Assembly (NCBI RefSeq): GCF_050624435.1
Contig: NC_134535.1
Location: 129,322,731-129,386,730 of the forward strand
Direction of reading: 5' to 3'
Source of the DNA: Tenrec ecaudatus
Taxonomy: Eukaryota > Chordata > Mammalia > Afrosoricida > Tenrecidae
DNA length: 64,000 nucleotides
Part shown: positions 40,695-53,502 of the stretch, in pieces
Layout of the letters: every line of letters starts with the position of its first letter
Position numbering within the stretch: the stretch's first letter is position 1
Made by a program: the position numbers and the translations under genes
The notes under the pieces: generated by a model
What the model saw: only the letters and a program-made list of their open reading frames with translations
Told to the model about the DNA's origin: nothing
Databases searched by the model: none

Positions 40695-40928
40695 CAAGAG
40701 CAAAAACAACACTCACTGCCATCTTGTGGATTCTGAGTCAGGGCGGTCTTATTGGCCATGCCTGCGTCCCACATGGGGAACTGCCCCCATGGGTTTCTGA
40801 GGGTGTAACTCTTTACGGGAGCAGAAAGCCTCCTCTTTCTCCCATGGAGCAGCTGGTTGGTTTGAACCACTGATCTTGTGGTTAGTTAGCCCAACATGGA
40901 ACACACCACAGCACCAGAGCTCCTTAGA
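40695..40928 (-). repeat. AfroSINE
   Basis: The reverse copy runs from 'aacaacactcactgccatct' to 'acaccacagcaccagagctcc'. It is close to full length. Confidence 0.85.
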
Positions 40929-41715
40929 CTCGGTGAGCGCCAATAAAAGTCAATGGATAAGGTCTAGGAGTCTGTGTTGTGGGCACCCATCTCCACACAG
41001 GGGGAGTAGCCCTCCCTGGCTAAACTTAAACGTTTAGAGAGGTGCTGGATTTACTATTTAAAAAGAAGCCAATCGATTTCTCTAGCTGGAGAACCACACG
41101 TTGGAAAAAGAAAGGGGAATATCTTGGTGTTTGGTTTTGCCTTGGTTTAGCTCCCTATCTGTAGCTTTGACTGTCCATGAGAGAGCTTGTCCTCTTGGCT
41201 TCTAGCCATTCCCATTTCCCCCCTAAGACCCAGGAGTACCTTTTGCGCATATCTGGACCCTTTGAAGCCCATTCCCAAGAGAGCTAGGTTTAGAGAGGCT
41301 GACACTTCGCCTACCTTCCACTGCCCATCTTCCCAATCTTGGCTGCCTCAACAGAACAGACATACCAGCATGCCATATGGTTGGCCTAGCATGTATTTAG
41401 TGTTCTGACATTACAACTTCTCAGCTGAATTCTGGGCCAAACTATGGAGATAAATGACAATTTTCAAAGGATTTAGTTACTTTAAAACATAATTAGCAAT
41501 GGAAGCAAACTCAGTCAATAACCTGGCATCATAGAATATTTGGATATTACTCTAATGGCATTAGTTTTCCTTAGGCAGAAATACATTTAGGAACTAGAGG
41601 AAGTTAGTGTACATAGAAATTTCACTTGGAATGGGCACACATACACAGTGCATTGCAAGAAATGTCTTCGGATAAAGTTCCTGATAAATTACATGCTTGA
41701 ATGTTCTGAGAGTCA

Positions 41716-41838
41716 GAATGTTTTGAGAATGATGATGGCAACATATGTATAAATGTGCTTGACACAATGTATGTATGTATGTATGTATGGATTGTGACAA
41801 GAGTTTACTAGCCCCCAATAAAATGATTTTAAAAAGAA
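41716..41838 (+). repeat. L1 3' end, short fragment
   Basis: The sequence 'atgttttgagaatgatgatgg' runs through a (TATG)n patch at 41768-41789 to 'gcccccaataaaatgatttt'. Only the last 120 bases of the element are present. Confidence 0.85.
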
Positions 41839-42037
41839 AAAAACAGTCAGAACCAGAATAAAATAAAATCGAATTACTTGAGCCATCTTTTTGATCATAG
41901 GGTCTCAGATGTGAACAGTAATGTACTATTTGTATTAAAATGGGTGCTTTGGTTATTTTTTCATTGTTTTATGCACAGAAAGAGAAATGAACACAGGGTT
42001 CAGAGACCTGGTGTAGATTTTGACTGTGCAATTGCCA

Positions 42038-42245
42038 GTAAAGAGCCTTGGTGGAGTAGTGGCTACAGGTTGGGCTGTTAACTGCAAGGTCAGCAGTTCA
42101 AACCCACTAGCCACTCCCCAGGAGAAAGAGGAGGCTTTCTGCTCCCACGAATTTACAGTCTCAGAAACCCACAGCGGCAGTTAATGCTACCCTGTCCTAT
42201 AGGGCTCCCGTGAGTCAGAATTGACACAATGGCATGGAATTTGCT
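42038..42245 (+). repeat. AfroSINE
   Basis: A well-preserved forward copy, 'aagagccttggtggagtagtg' to 'gtcagaattgacacaatggc', about 550 bases before the last AKAP3 exon. Confidence 0.85.
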
Positions 42246-42766
42246 TTAATTACCAGCAGAACACTGCTGATAAGTTGCTTTATGTCTCTAGGCAATATTT
42301 TCAAGGAGGTTGACGACTTCTGAAGTGCCTTCTAGGCCTCCCTAGTCAGTGGCAGATGGAAGGCAGTATTTTTCCCACTGGGTATTTTTTCTTTCTTTCT
42401 CTGGTTCATCATAAGACACTGGTAGAAGCTATTTTAAGAGATCATGGTGAATTTCGTACTCTAGAATTCTTAGAAAATAACAACACCCAGACTCCAAGAA
42501 GGCCACACATGACGGGGAAAAGCATGGGAAGGTTTGGATCCTACTGGGCAATCCTCTTGTCCATATCGCAGACAGGTTGGCGGTCACCTCTTCCCTTGAA
42601 ACCGAGTGGCCTGGCTGGACTTTCTCGTGTGCATCGGGCCAGCAAGCGTGACCATTAAGGCAGGGTTCTCGGCACCTGAATCCACCCTCCCACTTCCCAC
42701 CCCAGAGTCTACCTGGCCTCTGGTTCTAAGGATAACAGGTTCTTTGTGGTGAGCTGTGGATGTTGA

Positions 42767-42952
<186 letters not shown>

Positions 42953-43135
42953 CCGCCACCCACTCACCTGCCGGATCCCCCACCTCCTTCCTCCTCACCC
43001 TCACCACTTCCCCTAACAATATCCACAGACCACTCGTGTGACAGACCTGCCAGCGTAGGCTAGCACTGGATTTTACAGATTTCCCTGTCTATGTGAGCAA
43101 GGCCACACCATTAAAAGAAATTACAATTCAAGGGC
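42953..43135 (+). terminator. AKAP3: AKAP3 3' UTR and poly(A) signal
   Basis: A short 3' untranslated region follows the stop codon. ATTAAA at 43110-43115, about 160 bases after the stop, is the likely poly(A) signal. An AATAAA near 43208 is an alternative. The exact cleavage site cannot be seen. Confidence 0.6.
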
Positions 43136-43454
43136 TCCCAGTCTCTGGTTTTCTTGCCGCTTTTCTCTGATATCCTTAAGAGTTACCGTGTTGTCCGGTG
43201 GACAGTAAAATAAACTTAGGGAGGAAAAGATAACTCAAAGGACAGCGGGGCTAAAATACAGCTGGGCTGGACTGAGGGGCCGCCCAAGACCATCCAGATG
43301 CTGCCGTTCGATGCGTGGGCTCGGCCACCTGTGTTTTCTTTCCTGTGCCTGCTCCCCATGCCCCTCTGTGCCTGTCTGCAGCTCCCACGCCTTTCTCCTC
43401 TCAAAATAAGGAGGCACAATTTATTAAGAATTCATTTCAGCCTTCTGTAGCCGT

Positions 43455-43635
43455 AACACAGAACCCTGGTGGTGGAGTGGTGACCTGTTGGGCTGCAATT
43501 CGCAATGTCAGCAGTCAGAAACCACCAGCAGCTCCTTGGGAGAAAGACTAGGTTTTCTATTCCCGTTATTAGTCTTGGAAAGCCACAGAGGCTCGCTGTG
43601 AGTCAGCATTGACTCGATGGCAGTGAGCATGAACC
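43455..43635 (+). repeat. AfroSINE
   Basis: The forward copy starts 'gaaccctggtggtggagtgg' and ends 'cattgactcgatggcagtg'. It lies just past the AKAP3 poly(A) site. Confidence 0.85.
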
Positions 43636-43754
43636 ATCAGAAAATGCTTTATGTCATCAAATCTAAATTGTTCTCAGCACGACTCAAGGACTGGGCTTCT
43701 TGTCCTGTCTACCCACCTCCAGCTTTATCCCTGGTTGAAGGTAGATGGTATGAT

Positions 43755-44215
43755 TATGAGGCTTTGTGTCAACTTGGTTGGGTCGTAATTCTCAGTGGTT
43801 TGGCCATTAATGTGCAGTAACTTCCCACAATGAAAGATGTAATCATCTCCATAATAAAATCTGCTATGAGCAGCCAATCATTTGGAAGGGCGTTTCATTG
43901 GGGGTGGGGGATCTGCTCCCAATATAGGTGGTGCTGTGAGGATGCTTGTAGAGCATCGTTTTTGCTTGCTCTGGATCCTGCATCTGGCTCATCTTACCTC
44001 CAGTGGTTTGCTATATTGCCTGCCTGGGGGCGATCAGCACCGTGCCAAACTTGCATTCACTCATCTCTGCAGCCAAGGAACCAGCCATCTTCTCGGCTGA
44101 TCTTGGTTTCATCAGCCCCTGCCAGCCCCTACCAGTACATGAGCCATTTCCATGATGTAAGCCTCTCATATGTACATATAAAAGCTTCACCATTGTGTGT
44201 TAACTAGCCGAAGAT
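43755..44215 (+). repeat. LTR-like interspersed repeat, family B
   Basis: It starts 'gaggctttgtgtcaacttgg', contains 'gatgtaatcatctccataat' and 'agccaatcatttgg', and ends near 'tgtgtgttaactagcc'. It shares its start with 20605. The class is not certain. Confidence 0.55.
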
Positions 44216-45200
44216 GGATGGTGTTATAGTGAAAAGATACAGAAGACTCAAGTTCTAGTGCCGGTACGATTCCTTCCTAGCTGTAGGGCTCTGGACAGGT
44301 CACCTGTTAAGTCACCCCTTCTGGTTTCCTGTTCCTATCACTTCACAAAGTTTCCGTTATTATCCTGAGCTTTCTGTAGTTTTGTTTACTTGACCTTTTA
44401 AAAAGTCCTTCCTTGGCTTCCAATTTTCCTCCTCCTCCTCCTCAGCCTTTATGTCTACCCCTTCCATCTTTATCTCTCTGCTAGTCTCATTCTGTTGTCA
44501 TCTCCCTGGGGGATTTCAAACCCATGGATTTTGTTAGCTATTGTCTCCCATGATGGACTTTATTCAGCCACTTCAAATAGAAACTATGAAGACTGGTGTA
44601 TTTCCCTGTTTTTTTATGATGTGATATTAAGTCCCCTGTCAAAGTCTGTACTATAATTGCGGTCGTATAAATCATATAGGAAGGAATACATGGTGATGTT
44701 GTGTAGAAAGGTTAGAATGGGAGGTAGATACAGGCAGGTGGGTAGATTGGACACGTGAAGATAGCCTGCTTATTTATCCCTTTCACTTGAAACATCATTG
44801 ATTCCTCTGCTCTGTGTGGTCCACCACCACCACCACATGGGTTGACCTAGGCCGATCAATCAGATGATCCTAGTCTGTCAGACACAGGGATGGGCCGAGT
44901 GGTAGGCAGATGCTTTGGGCCTGAGCCAAGCAGTCATTTCGTGCCTGCGAGGAAGACTGATCTTTGGATGGATTGGAGGGGTCATCCATTCTAAGGAAAA
45001 ACAGTAGCAAAAGGAAGTTAACCGTCAAGAGAAGCAAGATGACAACTTGGTCTGAGTTTTTAGACGTCTGTAGTGTCCTCCGGATTTCCCACGGACAGAA
45101 AGCAACAGATGTCCTGCATTACTCAGCTCTGTTTAGATCTAAACATTTTCAGATGAGGATTCTGACGGACAAAGGCCAACAGCCTTGAGCCAAAAAGGAA
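44216..45200. other. AKAP3-DYRK4 intergenic gap, no gene seen
   Basis: Unique-looking DNA with a short (CCA)n patch near 44821-44836. No exon or conserved frame is visible. Confidence 0.45.
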
Positions 45201-45202
45201 CG

Positions 45203-45208
45203 TTTATT
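45203..45208 (-). terminator. DYRK4: DYRK4 poly(A) signal candidate
   Basis: AATAAA on the minus strand lies about 310 bases past the DYRK4 stop codon. It faces the AKAP3 poly(A) signal 2.1 kb away, which defines the convergent intergenic gap. Confidence 0.5.
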
Positions 45209-45514
45209 TAGAGCTCCACACGGTTGGTATAGCAAACTCAATGTTTTTAAACCATTCAACTAGCTGTAAAACCGAGTACAGACACCACTGGCTGATTTAC
45301 CCGATGGGGAGCAGAGGGAGGGAATGTGGGTGCCGGGACACTGTCCCCCATCCCTCCTACGGGGAATCATTTCAATTGTCCAGGAGAGTAGTTTCGTTTT
45401 TGGGGTTTTTTTAAACAAACCTTTATGCATTTAAAAAAAACAACAAAGTATTGTACAATAGAAGGGCTGTCATACAAATCGTGGTGGACAGGAAGAGGGC
45501 ACCCTCAGCTAAGG

Positions 45515-45762
45515 TCATACAATGGGAGGTAAGATGCTTGTGTTCCTGGGGGAGGAGCTCTTGCTTTGATCGCCTGTGGAGTTCCTGGGTTGCTCTGTTG
45601 CAGCAACTGCCTCTGGCTTTCCGGGAGCTTCTGCGAGATGAGGCAGCTGGACAACCGCAGCCTCTTGCTGGAGAGAGTCCTGCTGATCCCCGGCATTTTG
45701 AACTGGCTTCAAATTGGATCCATCTTTTATTTTGCCTTCAGACTCTTCTTTAGGGTTCTCTT
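45515..45762 (-). CDS. DYRK4: DYRK4 last coding exon, C-terminal tail
   Basis: After the acceptor 'cctgggcag' this exon completes a split Glu codon and encodes 81 further residues to TGA, ending NTSILPPIV. The ending and the GDQQDSLQQ stretch match the known DYRK4 tail. The region is polar and lies outside the kinase fold. It is the least conserved part of the protein here. Confidence 0.9.
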
Positions 45763-45864
45763 CTGCCCAGGAAGAAAGAAGAAGAGAATGAGCTACGTTC
45801 AAATATGACCTGCATCGCCATTAGGCAGCTATGGGCTTTGGGAAATTCCTGGTGGTGTTGATAG

Positions 45865-46220
45865 CAAAACAAGCAAAGACGCCATTGTCATTGAGGTGAT
45901 CCCCACTCACAGCAACGCTGTGGGACAGAGTAGAATGGCCCCATAGGGTCTCCAAGGCTGTCATCTTTAGCAGCCCTGGTGGTCTCACGGGGCACAAGTT
46001 GCTATCAACAGTCAGAAACCACCAGCCACTCTGCTGAAGAAAGATGAGGTTGGCCCGTGTCCTTTGTCCCATAGGGATACCGTGAGTCAGCATTGACTTG
46101 ACGGCAGTGACTTTGAGTGTGAATCATCACAAAGGCAGACTGACATCGCTTTCTCCCTGCTGACCTTGTGGTCACCTACTGCACCACTGGCTGCTTAACC
46201 ACGGCACTACCAGGGATCCA
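45865..46220. repeat. AfroSINE pieces in mixed orientation
   Basis: A reverse 3' end (45890-45965, 'gaggtgatccccactcacag') is interrupted by a forward SINE (45968-46110, ending 'cattgacttgacggcagtg'). The reverse 5' half resumes at 46130-46215. This is a SINE inserted into a SINE, in the DYRK4 last intron. Confidence 0.75.
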
Positions 46221-46453
46221 TAGGGAGTTAGAAACAAGAATAAACTATCTTCAGGACACTTGGCAAAAAGAGACGAGAGCACGCTGAACCAAAAATCCTG
46301 CCGAAGGAAAATCCCAAAAGGCACAGTGGCAGCCTATAGTGATAAGAGCACAAATAATTACCCAAGATCAAGATCAGGGAAACTGACATGCAAATCCTTC
46401 AGAGAGGTCTGGTGTCCTGGCCTTGGGAATGGAATGCGCTCGGAAAGCTGTAC

Positions 46454-46629
46454 CTTTTTTGCTCAGGTGATGATGCCCGTGGACCTTGGGCTTCTTTCCC
46501 TCTAAGGAGTGGCTGAGACTGAGCTTCCTCAGGGTCTGGGACCGGGGCCGGTGTTTGAAGCTTCGTGGCTCATGAATCCAAGCATGCTTGAGGGCTTGAT
46601 CAGGGGTCATGCGAAGAGATGGATCCCAT
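46454..46629 (-). CDS. DYRK4: DYRK4 coding exon, end of kinase domain
   Basis: The exon starts by completing a Val codon and reads [20 protein letters not shown], the typical last helices of a DYRK/CMGC kinase domain. It continues into a basic linker ending in lysines. The acceptor is 'ggtgtgtag' and the donor is G/GTACAG, a weaker but plausible donor. Length is 176 bases, and the phases fit both neighbouring exons. Confidence 0.92.
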
Positions 46630-46894
46630 CTACACACCAACAAAACCAGCACTGGTTAATGTTTATTTTCATTTCTAGTATTTCTAGTCAAGCATTTTTA
46701 AGAACCTATTTTTCATTGAAGATATAAATCAACGATTTCATAGAACAAAGATTGTGCACAAAATATAAGGGGCCTAAGGAATAACGATTGAAATAATCTT
46801 TCATAGAAAAGCTGAATAGCAAGGCCCAAAATATATTAACACCTAGTCTTCCAGAATTCCTAGAAACTATTAAATTGATTAATATAAAAGATAA

Positions 46895-47010
46895 TCTTTC
46901 ATTCAAACTCACTGTCATCAACTCTTTATGGGAGTAGAAAGACATCTTTCTGCTAAAAATCTGACTGGTGGTTTCGAACACCTAACCATTATGCCACTAG
47001 GTCTCCTTAG
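46895..47010 (-). repeat. AfroSINE, partial
   Basis: The reverse copy reads 'caaactcactgtcatcaactc', then 'tttatgggagtagaaagac' and 'aaccattatgccactaggtctc'. It is deleted in the middle. Confidence 0.7.
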
Positions 47011-48629
47011 GAGTCAGTAAACAGACTAAAACAAAGAGATGCTTAATCTCAATTCCTTACTAAGGAATTCAGGCCTTCAAATACTCTACCAAGAAAATCG
47101 GAAGGTAAGCTAAGATTTGTAAGGGACATGGGTGTAATCCAGCCCAACTTCTAAAATAATGCATCGGACAGACCCTGAATATGGAACCCTCCTGCTGTTT
47201 TAAGTCACGTCAGTGACAAAGCACGATCTGAGGGAATAGCCTCTTCTACTGTGGAAAACTCCAATTCCTTAAAGCTTCTTCCTGTCTATTGTGCCCAAAC
47301 GCCCTCACCCTAGGAACTGACTCAGCTCCTAACTCTACCTACTGGCATTACACATAACAGGGTAACTGATCCTCACAGTCCTTCAGCTAGCTTCAGACAC
47401 CCACATCGTCGCTGGCTACTGATCACGTGAGAGGCTTTGCCACCTTCCCAGAGAGCAAGTGACAGCTGTTGCCTCCCTTGTACCCATCATGCAGAGACCA
47501 ACTTCTACTCTGACAGTAGGTAGACAGCATGATAGATTTCATCGAGTCATAAATAACTCAAGAACCCCATTCTTATGCAAACAAACTGCTGTGAAGAAGG
47601 TACATCTCCCCATCCCTGAACTTTTAGAATTGGCTAAAAGCCTGGGCATAGGATTTGCCACTTACTCTAATAAATGGGACCCAAAAGGTTTAACCTCTTC
47701 CAGCATTAGCTGATTAGCAATATAGAGAATGATTTGGTGATTCCCCCCCCCCCCAATCAGCTTGACAGCCTCTTGCACATTATGCACAGCTCCAGTCCTC
47801 AGCCCTCAAACAGTTAAATCATCTCTTGTACCTGCGCTGTTTCTGAAGGATGGAGAGTTTTGGACAAGCTTGCCTGGGCCTCGGTGGTGAGTTCGTTTGT
47901 TAGTGAACATTTAGTCTACAGGCTCAACGAGAGGCTGGGGCGGTATAGGGGAAAGCTGGGCACTGGGCCATGTCCACCTCCTTTACTCAGATAAATAGCA
48001 TCACCTCCAGGGAGCCAAGCTTCTAGCAGTAAATGACGATCGCTCCCTGAGCTGGGAATGAAATTCCAGGGGGCACTAATGCCACAAGAGCAATTGGCTA
48101 ATGCTACTCCACAAACAACGTGGCCTTCTGAAAAGAGTGAGCCACTAGAGAACTGATAGAGTGAGATGGAGCCTTAAGAGTTCCACCCCTCCCTCCATTT
48201 TTTTTGGAAAAGGGAACTGCGGTCCAGAGAGCAACAATAACCTGCCAAATATCACTTGGCTACTCTACTAGCCACTCAGTGGAGACGGGCTTGCAAAACC
48301 TCCGTAACAGTAACAACAGATAATGTTTTCTGAATGCCTTCTCAGCTGGGCACAGGCTAGGGGACGTATGTCCTAGTTCTATTATTTTATTATGAATCGA
48401 CTATGGTAAATAACCTGGGTCTAAGGGTCAAAATATGCATGCAGCTCCGAAAAAGTGAAAAAGTGATCAACATGATATGGCACAGCTCGCCCTTGCCCCA
48501 GTTCCCTAACGCAGAATTGGTTGGCATTTTTTATCACGGTCCCCCAGCCCCAGTAGTGACCAGCAAGCATGGGTGAAAAGACAGTCTTAAAGAGGAAGCC
48601 CGGAGGCAGAAACAACCCAACAAACTCAC
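47011..48629 (-). other. DYRK4: DYRK4 intron, no further structure
   Basis: Unique-looking sequence with a C run at about 47743-47754. I see no exon or RNA gene. Confidence 0.45.
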
Positions 48630-48759
48630 ACCAGACACCTTCGGAGAAAGTCAAGGAAGGTTGTGTCGTAGGTTTTCAGCACCATGGTGAGATCCTTGGA
48701 GTCCGGGTATCTTTTTTTCCCCCTGTTGTTGGTTATATTTTTAGGAAAACCTTTGGAAT
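48630..48759 (-). CDS. DYRK4: DYRK4 coding exon, kinase C-lobe
   Basis: It reads [20 protein letters not shown] and later [10 protein letters not shown], a segment specific to DYRK4 within the kinase C-lobe. The acceptor is 'ctctaaag' and the donor is GT/GTGAGT. The first two bases complete an Asp codon begun in the exon at 52723. Length is 130 bases. Confidence 0.93.
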
Positions 48760-49409
48760 CTTTAGAGATACAATATTCTGTATTTAGTTCCAGGTGTAAA
48801 CATGCATTGGTCACATCCTAGCTGTCTAGGGGTCCTGGGCAGCTGTCTCGCTCTGTTCTGCACCCCTCCACCTCGGCTCCCCAAGTACAAATCAGGCTCG
48901 GCAACAACATGTAGCACTAGGCAAATAATACTACTGAACTCAAAAGCCAATTTTGCCGAGAGCCAGTAAGTTGCGAACCTCTTCCCCACCATTTCCCTTC
49001 TGAACCAGATGGCTTAAATCGTTGAGCATGAGCCAACGCTAGGAGTGGCGGCGGCAGCAGCAGCAGCAATGGTGGCAGTGAAGGCAATAGAATACATCTA
49101 AAGTGACAAAAGCACTCCGTTCTGATCAGAAGGAATCCTGTCTCTCAAAAAGGATCATAAATATGTCCATACTCTTTCCCTATCAGTCCAATAAAGTGAC
49201 AATAAGGGCCATTGACAAGGCAAAAGAAAAAATCCATTTCAAAATACAAGTTATTTTTAGAGCTTTGTTTTATTTTATTTTTCAATTAAATGGTCTTTAT
49301 TTTTTAGATTAGCGCAGACTGCAGAGTGAACCTTTAAAAGGAGCGGTCCACCATACTGCAGTGGAAGTTGGTCTCTGGCCTCGCCTTTTATTTTATCATT
49401 ATTATTATT

Positions 49410-49790
49410 TTTTAATAAGATCACTTTATTGGGAGCTCTTAAAACTCTTATAACAATCCATACATCTATTGTATCAAGCATATTTGTACATATGTTACCA
49501 TCAAGTAAATGTTTTCAAAATATTTATTTTCTATTAAGCCCTTAGTATCAGCTCCTCTTTTCCCCCTCCTTCCCCCTGGCTGCTGACCCCTTATAACTAA
49601 TAAATTATTATTACTTTCATATCTTACACCAACGGCTATCTCCCTTCCACCATGGTTTCTGTTGTTCATCTCCCTGGGTGGGGGGTGGTTATGTGTTGAT
49701 CATTGCAGCTGGTTCCCTTTTCCTCCCCCCTCCTCTCCCGACCTTCCCCCACCCTCCTGGTATCCCTACTTCCATATGCAAATAACCTCA
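49410..49790 (-). repeat. L1 3' end fragment, reverse
   Basis: It runs from 'aataagatcactttattggg' through 'atcttacaccaacggctatc' to a C-rich tract near 49720-49755, the reverse of the common L1 tail. Confidence 0.85.
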
Positions 49791-50798
49791 TTACTTCTTT
49801 ACCGTCACACCCAAATTGTGTCCATATTCACAATAAGTGAACTTGGTTAGTTCCTTAAGATGTGCCTTTGAATGTCCTTCAGCCATGTCTACAGGCTGAA
49901 TGCCTCCTCACATGTATGGTTTGCCGTCCCTGAAAAGGAGCCCCGGAGACAGTTGCAAAGGCTCTTGGGAAGGTTTTCACACGATGCTTTAAAGGTGATG
50001 GCACTCTTTGGATGTCTACATTTGAACGTGCATGCCCAGAAAAGGTAGTCACCTCCTGCACAACCTAGCAAATCCTCCACATGCACAGCTGACTCACAAA
50101 GCTAATCCCACAAAAACTTGGGTGGAGGCGGTGGGCTGGGGGCCTCTTTCATGGACAGTATAGAAAGTGTACAGGGAAATACTCCTGTTTTATAATCATG
50201 CCATTTGCAGGGCCTCCCAAAAAACACAGAGTTTCATGAATGTGCATGTGAGTGTGTGTATTTATATGGATATAAATAGGTCGGGGTTCTGGTGTAGGAT
50301 TAAGGAACTGTGAACTCATAAATATCATCCCTGCATCCTTTTTAAGTATGTCCCCAGTGCTCCGACTTTATCCATGTTCTTGTCACAAAGGGGCAGAGAA
50401 TCAAGCAAGCAAGGCCTATGAAGGCTGTCACTTCCATAGCAATCACTAAAGGGTTTTGTTTCTTTTCCTTGGACATGTTTTTCTCTTGCCTATCTTCCTC
50501 ACCGCTATGGAATTTTGTTCTCTGCCTCTTTCTTGCTGCCTGGGGGCAACAAGGTATGAGTACCTTGCACCTGGGGGCAACAGCATTCTGCTACTAATGG
50601 GCAATACCAGCTAGTGTGGCTGAGAAGTTGGCAAGAGCCCAATCCTGGGGCAGAGCTCCCGGAACAACGCAAGTGGACATGTTTACCATACCATAAGAAT
50701 TACAAAGAGGTGTTATTGGAAACATAGAATCCTGGGTCCCACTTCAAATCTATCATAGTTACAAAAGAGTTATGTCATGTATTATACATTTTCCCACA
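49791..50798 (-). other. DYRK4: DYRK4 intron, no gene seen
   Basis: Unique-looking sequence. I recognise nothing in it. Confidence 0.4.
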
Positions 50799-50799
50799 T

Positions 50800-50985
50800 T
50801 CTCCAGTGGTACAAAGATCAAGCTCTTTGCTCATCAAAAGGTTGTTGGTTTGAACCGACCCAAGGCTCTACTGGAGAAGGGTGTGGCTCTCCTTGTAAAG
50901 ACGATAACCTAGCAAACGCTCAGGGCATTCCACTCTGCCACGTGGGGTTGCTATGAATTGAAATAGACTCAATGGCACCAGCAAC
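50800..50985 (+). repeat. AfroSINE
   Basis: A diverged forward copy with 'gttgttggtttgaaccgacc' and the end 'gaaatagactcaatggcacc'. Confidence 0.75.
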
Positions 50986-52722
50986 AAAAACAACCAAGTG
51001 CCAAAATCATGAAGCTCTGACAACACTTCAAAAACACGAAAAGAGGAAGCAGCTCTCTCTACAGTCTCTTCTTACTCGGGAATTGAAGGTATGTGGATGT
51101 TCTAACAAAACCACATCCCTGGATGGGGCAGAACTTGGGTATTCCACAAAGAGGACGTGTGTCTGTCCTTGGTCCTCTCTCACTATGCTGCCTACATATT
51201 CCCTCCTTTCTAACCCTCAGCTAGATGGACCTCATGAGCTCCATGAGGTAGTCTTAAACTGTTACTTCCCACAATGCCTTTGTCTAGCAAAAGGAACACT
51301 AATAACCCCATCTTCCTTCCCTGCAGTCTTTCAAAGTCTGGAAGGCTGGACTGTAAATGGTAGAAGGGAAAATTAGGTCAAGAAATTAGCCCTGCTGTTT
51401 CATATGTATAACAGCAAGCCAACTGGGCCCTCTGTCAATCAGACTGATCTGGAAGGAAGGCAAATGTGTGGGCCCTGTTCGAAAGACAACCTGGGTCTTT
51501 CTCATGCTCACAGATCAGGTCGTGGTGTGCAAAGATGTAACCATTAATGTGGTGCAGACACCAGCCAATCAGAAGGCATGCCAGCCTTGGCAATGAAGCT
51601 GGATCATGCAAGACCTCTACTTGCTAGACTCTAGATCACGAGGAGGTTGAGGGGATTGGAAAGAGAGGTCAGAGAGCCTCTGACAGTGTTAGGGTTCAGG
51701 GTTGAGGCTATTTACCGCCTGACACAGAAAGGGTTTAACATTTCATGGTCAAACGCCCTGAATGACCATCAACTCTGTATGGCTAAATCCCCTCTGTCCA
51801 GGAGGACCCCTCAGTAGGATTTTTGACCAGTACTCTTGTTCACAAAGCAAGCTGTCAAGGAAAATCTTGTGTCTGTCTCCTTCTTCTGAAGTCACTTTGC
51901 TTGAAAATAAGAACTGGGAGGACTAGGCGTAGCTGCGATTGGGTAGCCAGCCTTAGCCGGACCACCATGGCTGCTCAGAAATGTCCTTCTCGGGGCCAGG
52001 GAGTGTACATGTGCCTTCTGCTTCCCCTCCTGTTTGACTTTGTTCTACTTGGCTGACCTTCTGCCCACTGTAGTTTTTCTTACCTGGGAATCCCTTAGCT
52101 TTTTGTGGTTCTTCAGAGGGATTTCAGAACACCAAAACTGTTCTGACAGCCCGTGCCTACTCATTGTATGCCAAAGTGGCAATGCACCCAGATGGCAATG
52201 CTTTGGGAGCTTAAGATTTTCAGTAGGCCAGAATAATGCACCATCCAGGATAGAATTTAGCAATGGCGTTATCCAATAGTCTTGAAAAGAAGCTTCAGCT
52301 CCTGGATTTCCCTGCACAGTGAGGGGAAGCTGTAATAATGTGGGAGGGAAAGTTGATTGGGAGGGGCAGAAGGAACTTGTAGGAGAAGGCATCGCTATAG
52401 TCTTTTGAGGGTTTAAGATCTGCTGTTAGCTCTTCTGAGCAGGGACGTGGTGTTTTCCAGAGTCTGTGTATTGTCCTTGCTGAGACCCCATTCTGAATGG
52501 GAATCTCCAGACCTAACCGCACCTCCTCTTTCCCCATCATGCCATCTGGCTTCACTTCTCAGCACCTTGGTACTTGGCTAAGCAGGTGCTCCTAATCACA
52601 ACTTGCTCTTCCAGATGGTGTCAAGAGCATACCACCAGATGGGGTGGAGAGCAGAGGATGTCTCTTTAAGGCAGTGACACCTCATCGATTACTCAGGTAA
52701 AAAGAGAAACTGGGGGACTTAC
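50986..52722 (-). other. DYRK4: DYRK4 intron, no gene seen
   Basis: Mostly unique-looking. The 134-codon frame at 50972-51376 and the shorter ones after it carry no recognisable domain. Bases 51430-51640 might be an old LTR but this is unsupported. Confidence 0.35.
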
Positions 52723-52783
52723 CGAAGAAGGTCTGTCTCCTGGAGGCCGTCTGGATGAAGCGGGCTGGTGGCAGGCCCAGCAC
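52723..52783 (-). CDS. DYRK4: DYRK4 coding exon, short C-lobe exon
   Basis: This 61-base exon encodes VLGLPPARFIQTASRRQTFF plus one base. It has the acceptor 'gttgaag' and the consensus donor GTAAGT. The PP-x-x-F-I pattern after the GEN loop is typical of DYRK kinases. Confidence 0.93.
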
Positions 52784-53289
52784 CTTCAACAAGCACAATG
52801 CAGTTGGTTCGTTCTTTGAAGAGTTACAGATCCAGAGACTGTTAGAGCTGAGTGGGACTTGGGTCAAACCCTGCCTTCTCTAGATAAGGACTTAGGGGTG
52901 TGAGGTGGTAACATCGAATCACTGGCATCCTTGGCAGAATAGCCTCAGAGCCCAGGCTCTGAACTCACAACCCAGGGCCGCCTCAGTATCTGGAGAACAA
53001 ACCCAGGTCATTACTATTCTAGACAGGTATCAGGGCCAACTAGAAGCAGGCTACTTTGGATGGTAGCCGGATCTGATTGTGAGAGCAGCTAAGCCTGTGT
53101 ACTATACACTGGTTACACCTGGATTTAGCACATCAGAGGTAGGTATGGAGCACTGGGAAAGGAGCAGAGGAAAGGGACATGGAAATCACCTTGCCTGGGC
53201 CTCTTACGGGCAGGACTCAGAAATGCACTGTAGAATCATCCAATGCCAATCTTAGAAGCTATCTACTCTGATCCCTCATTTTACACAAG

Positions 53290-53502
53290 TCCAGGAGCCC
53301 TGGTGGTAGAGGGTGTTACCTATTGGACTGTTAACTGCAAGGTCAGTAATTCAAAACCACCAGCTGCTCCATGGGAGAGAGAGGAGGCTTTCCAATCCCA
53401 TAAAGATCTACAGTCTCAGAAACCCAGAGAGGCAGTTCTACTCTGTCCAATAAAGTCTCTGTGAGTCAGAATCCACTTGCTGGTGGTGAGTGAGTTTGAG
53501 GA
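53290..53502 (+). repeat. AfroSINE
   Basis: A well-preserved forward copy, 'caggagccctggtggtagag' to 'cagaatccacttgctggtgg'. Confidence 0.85.
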
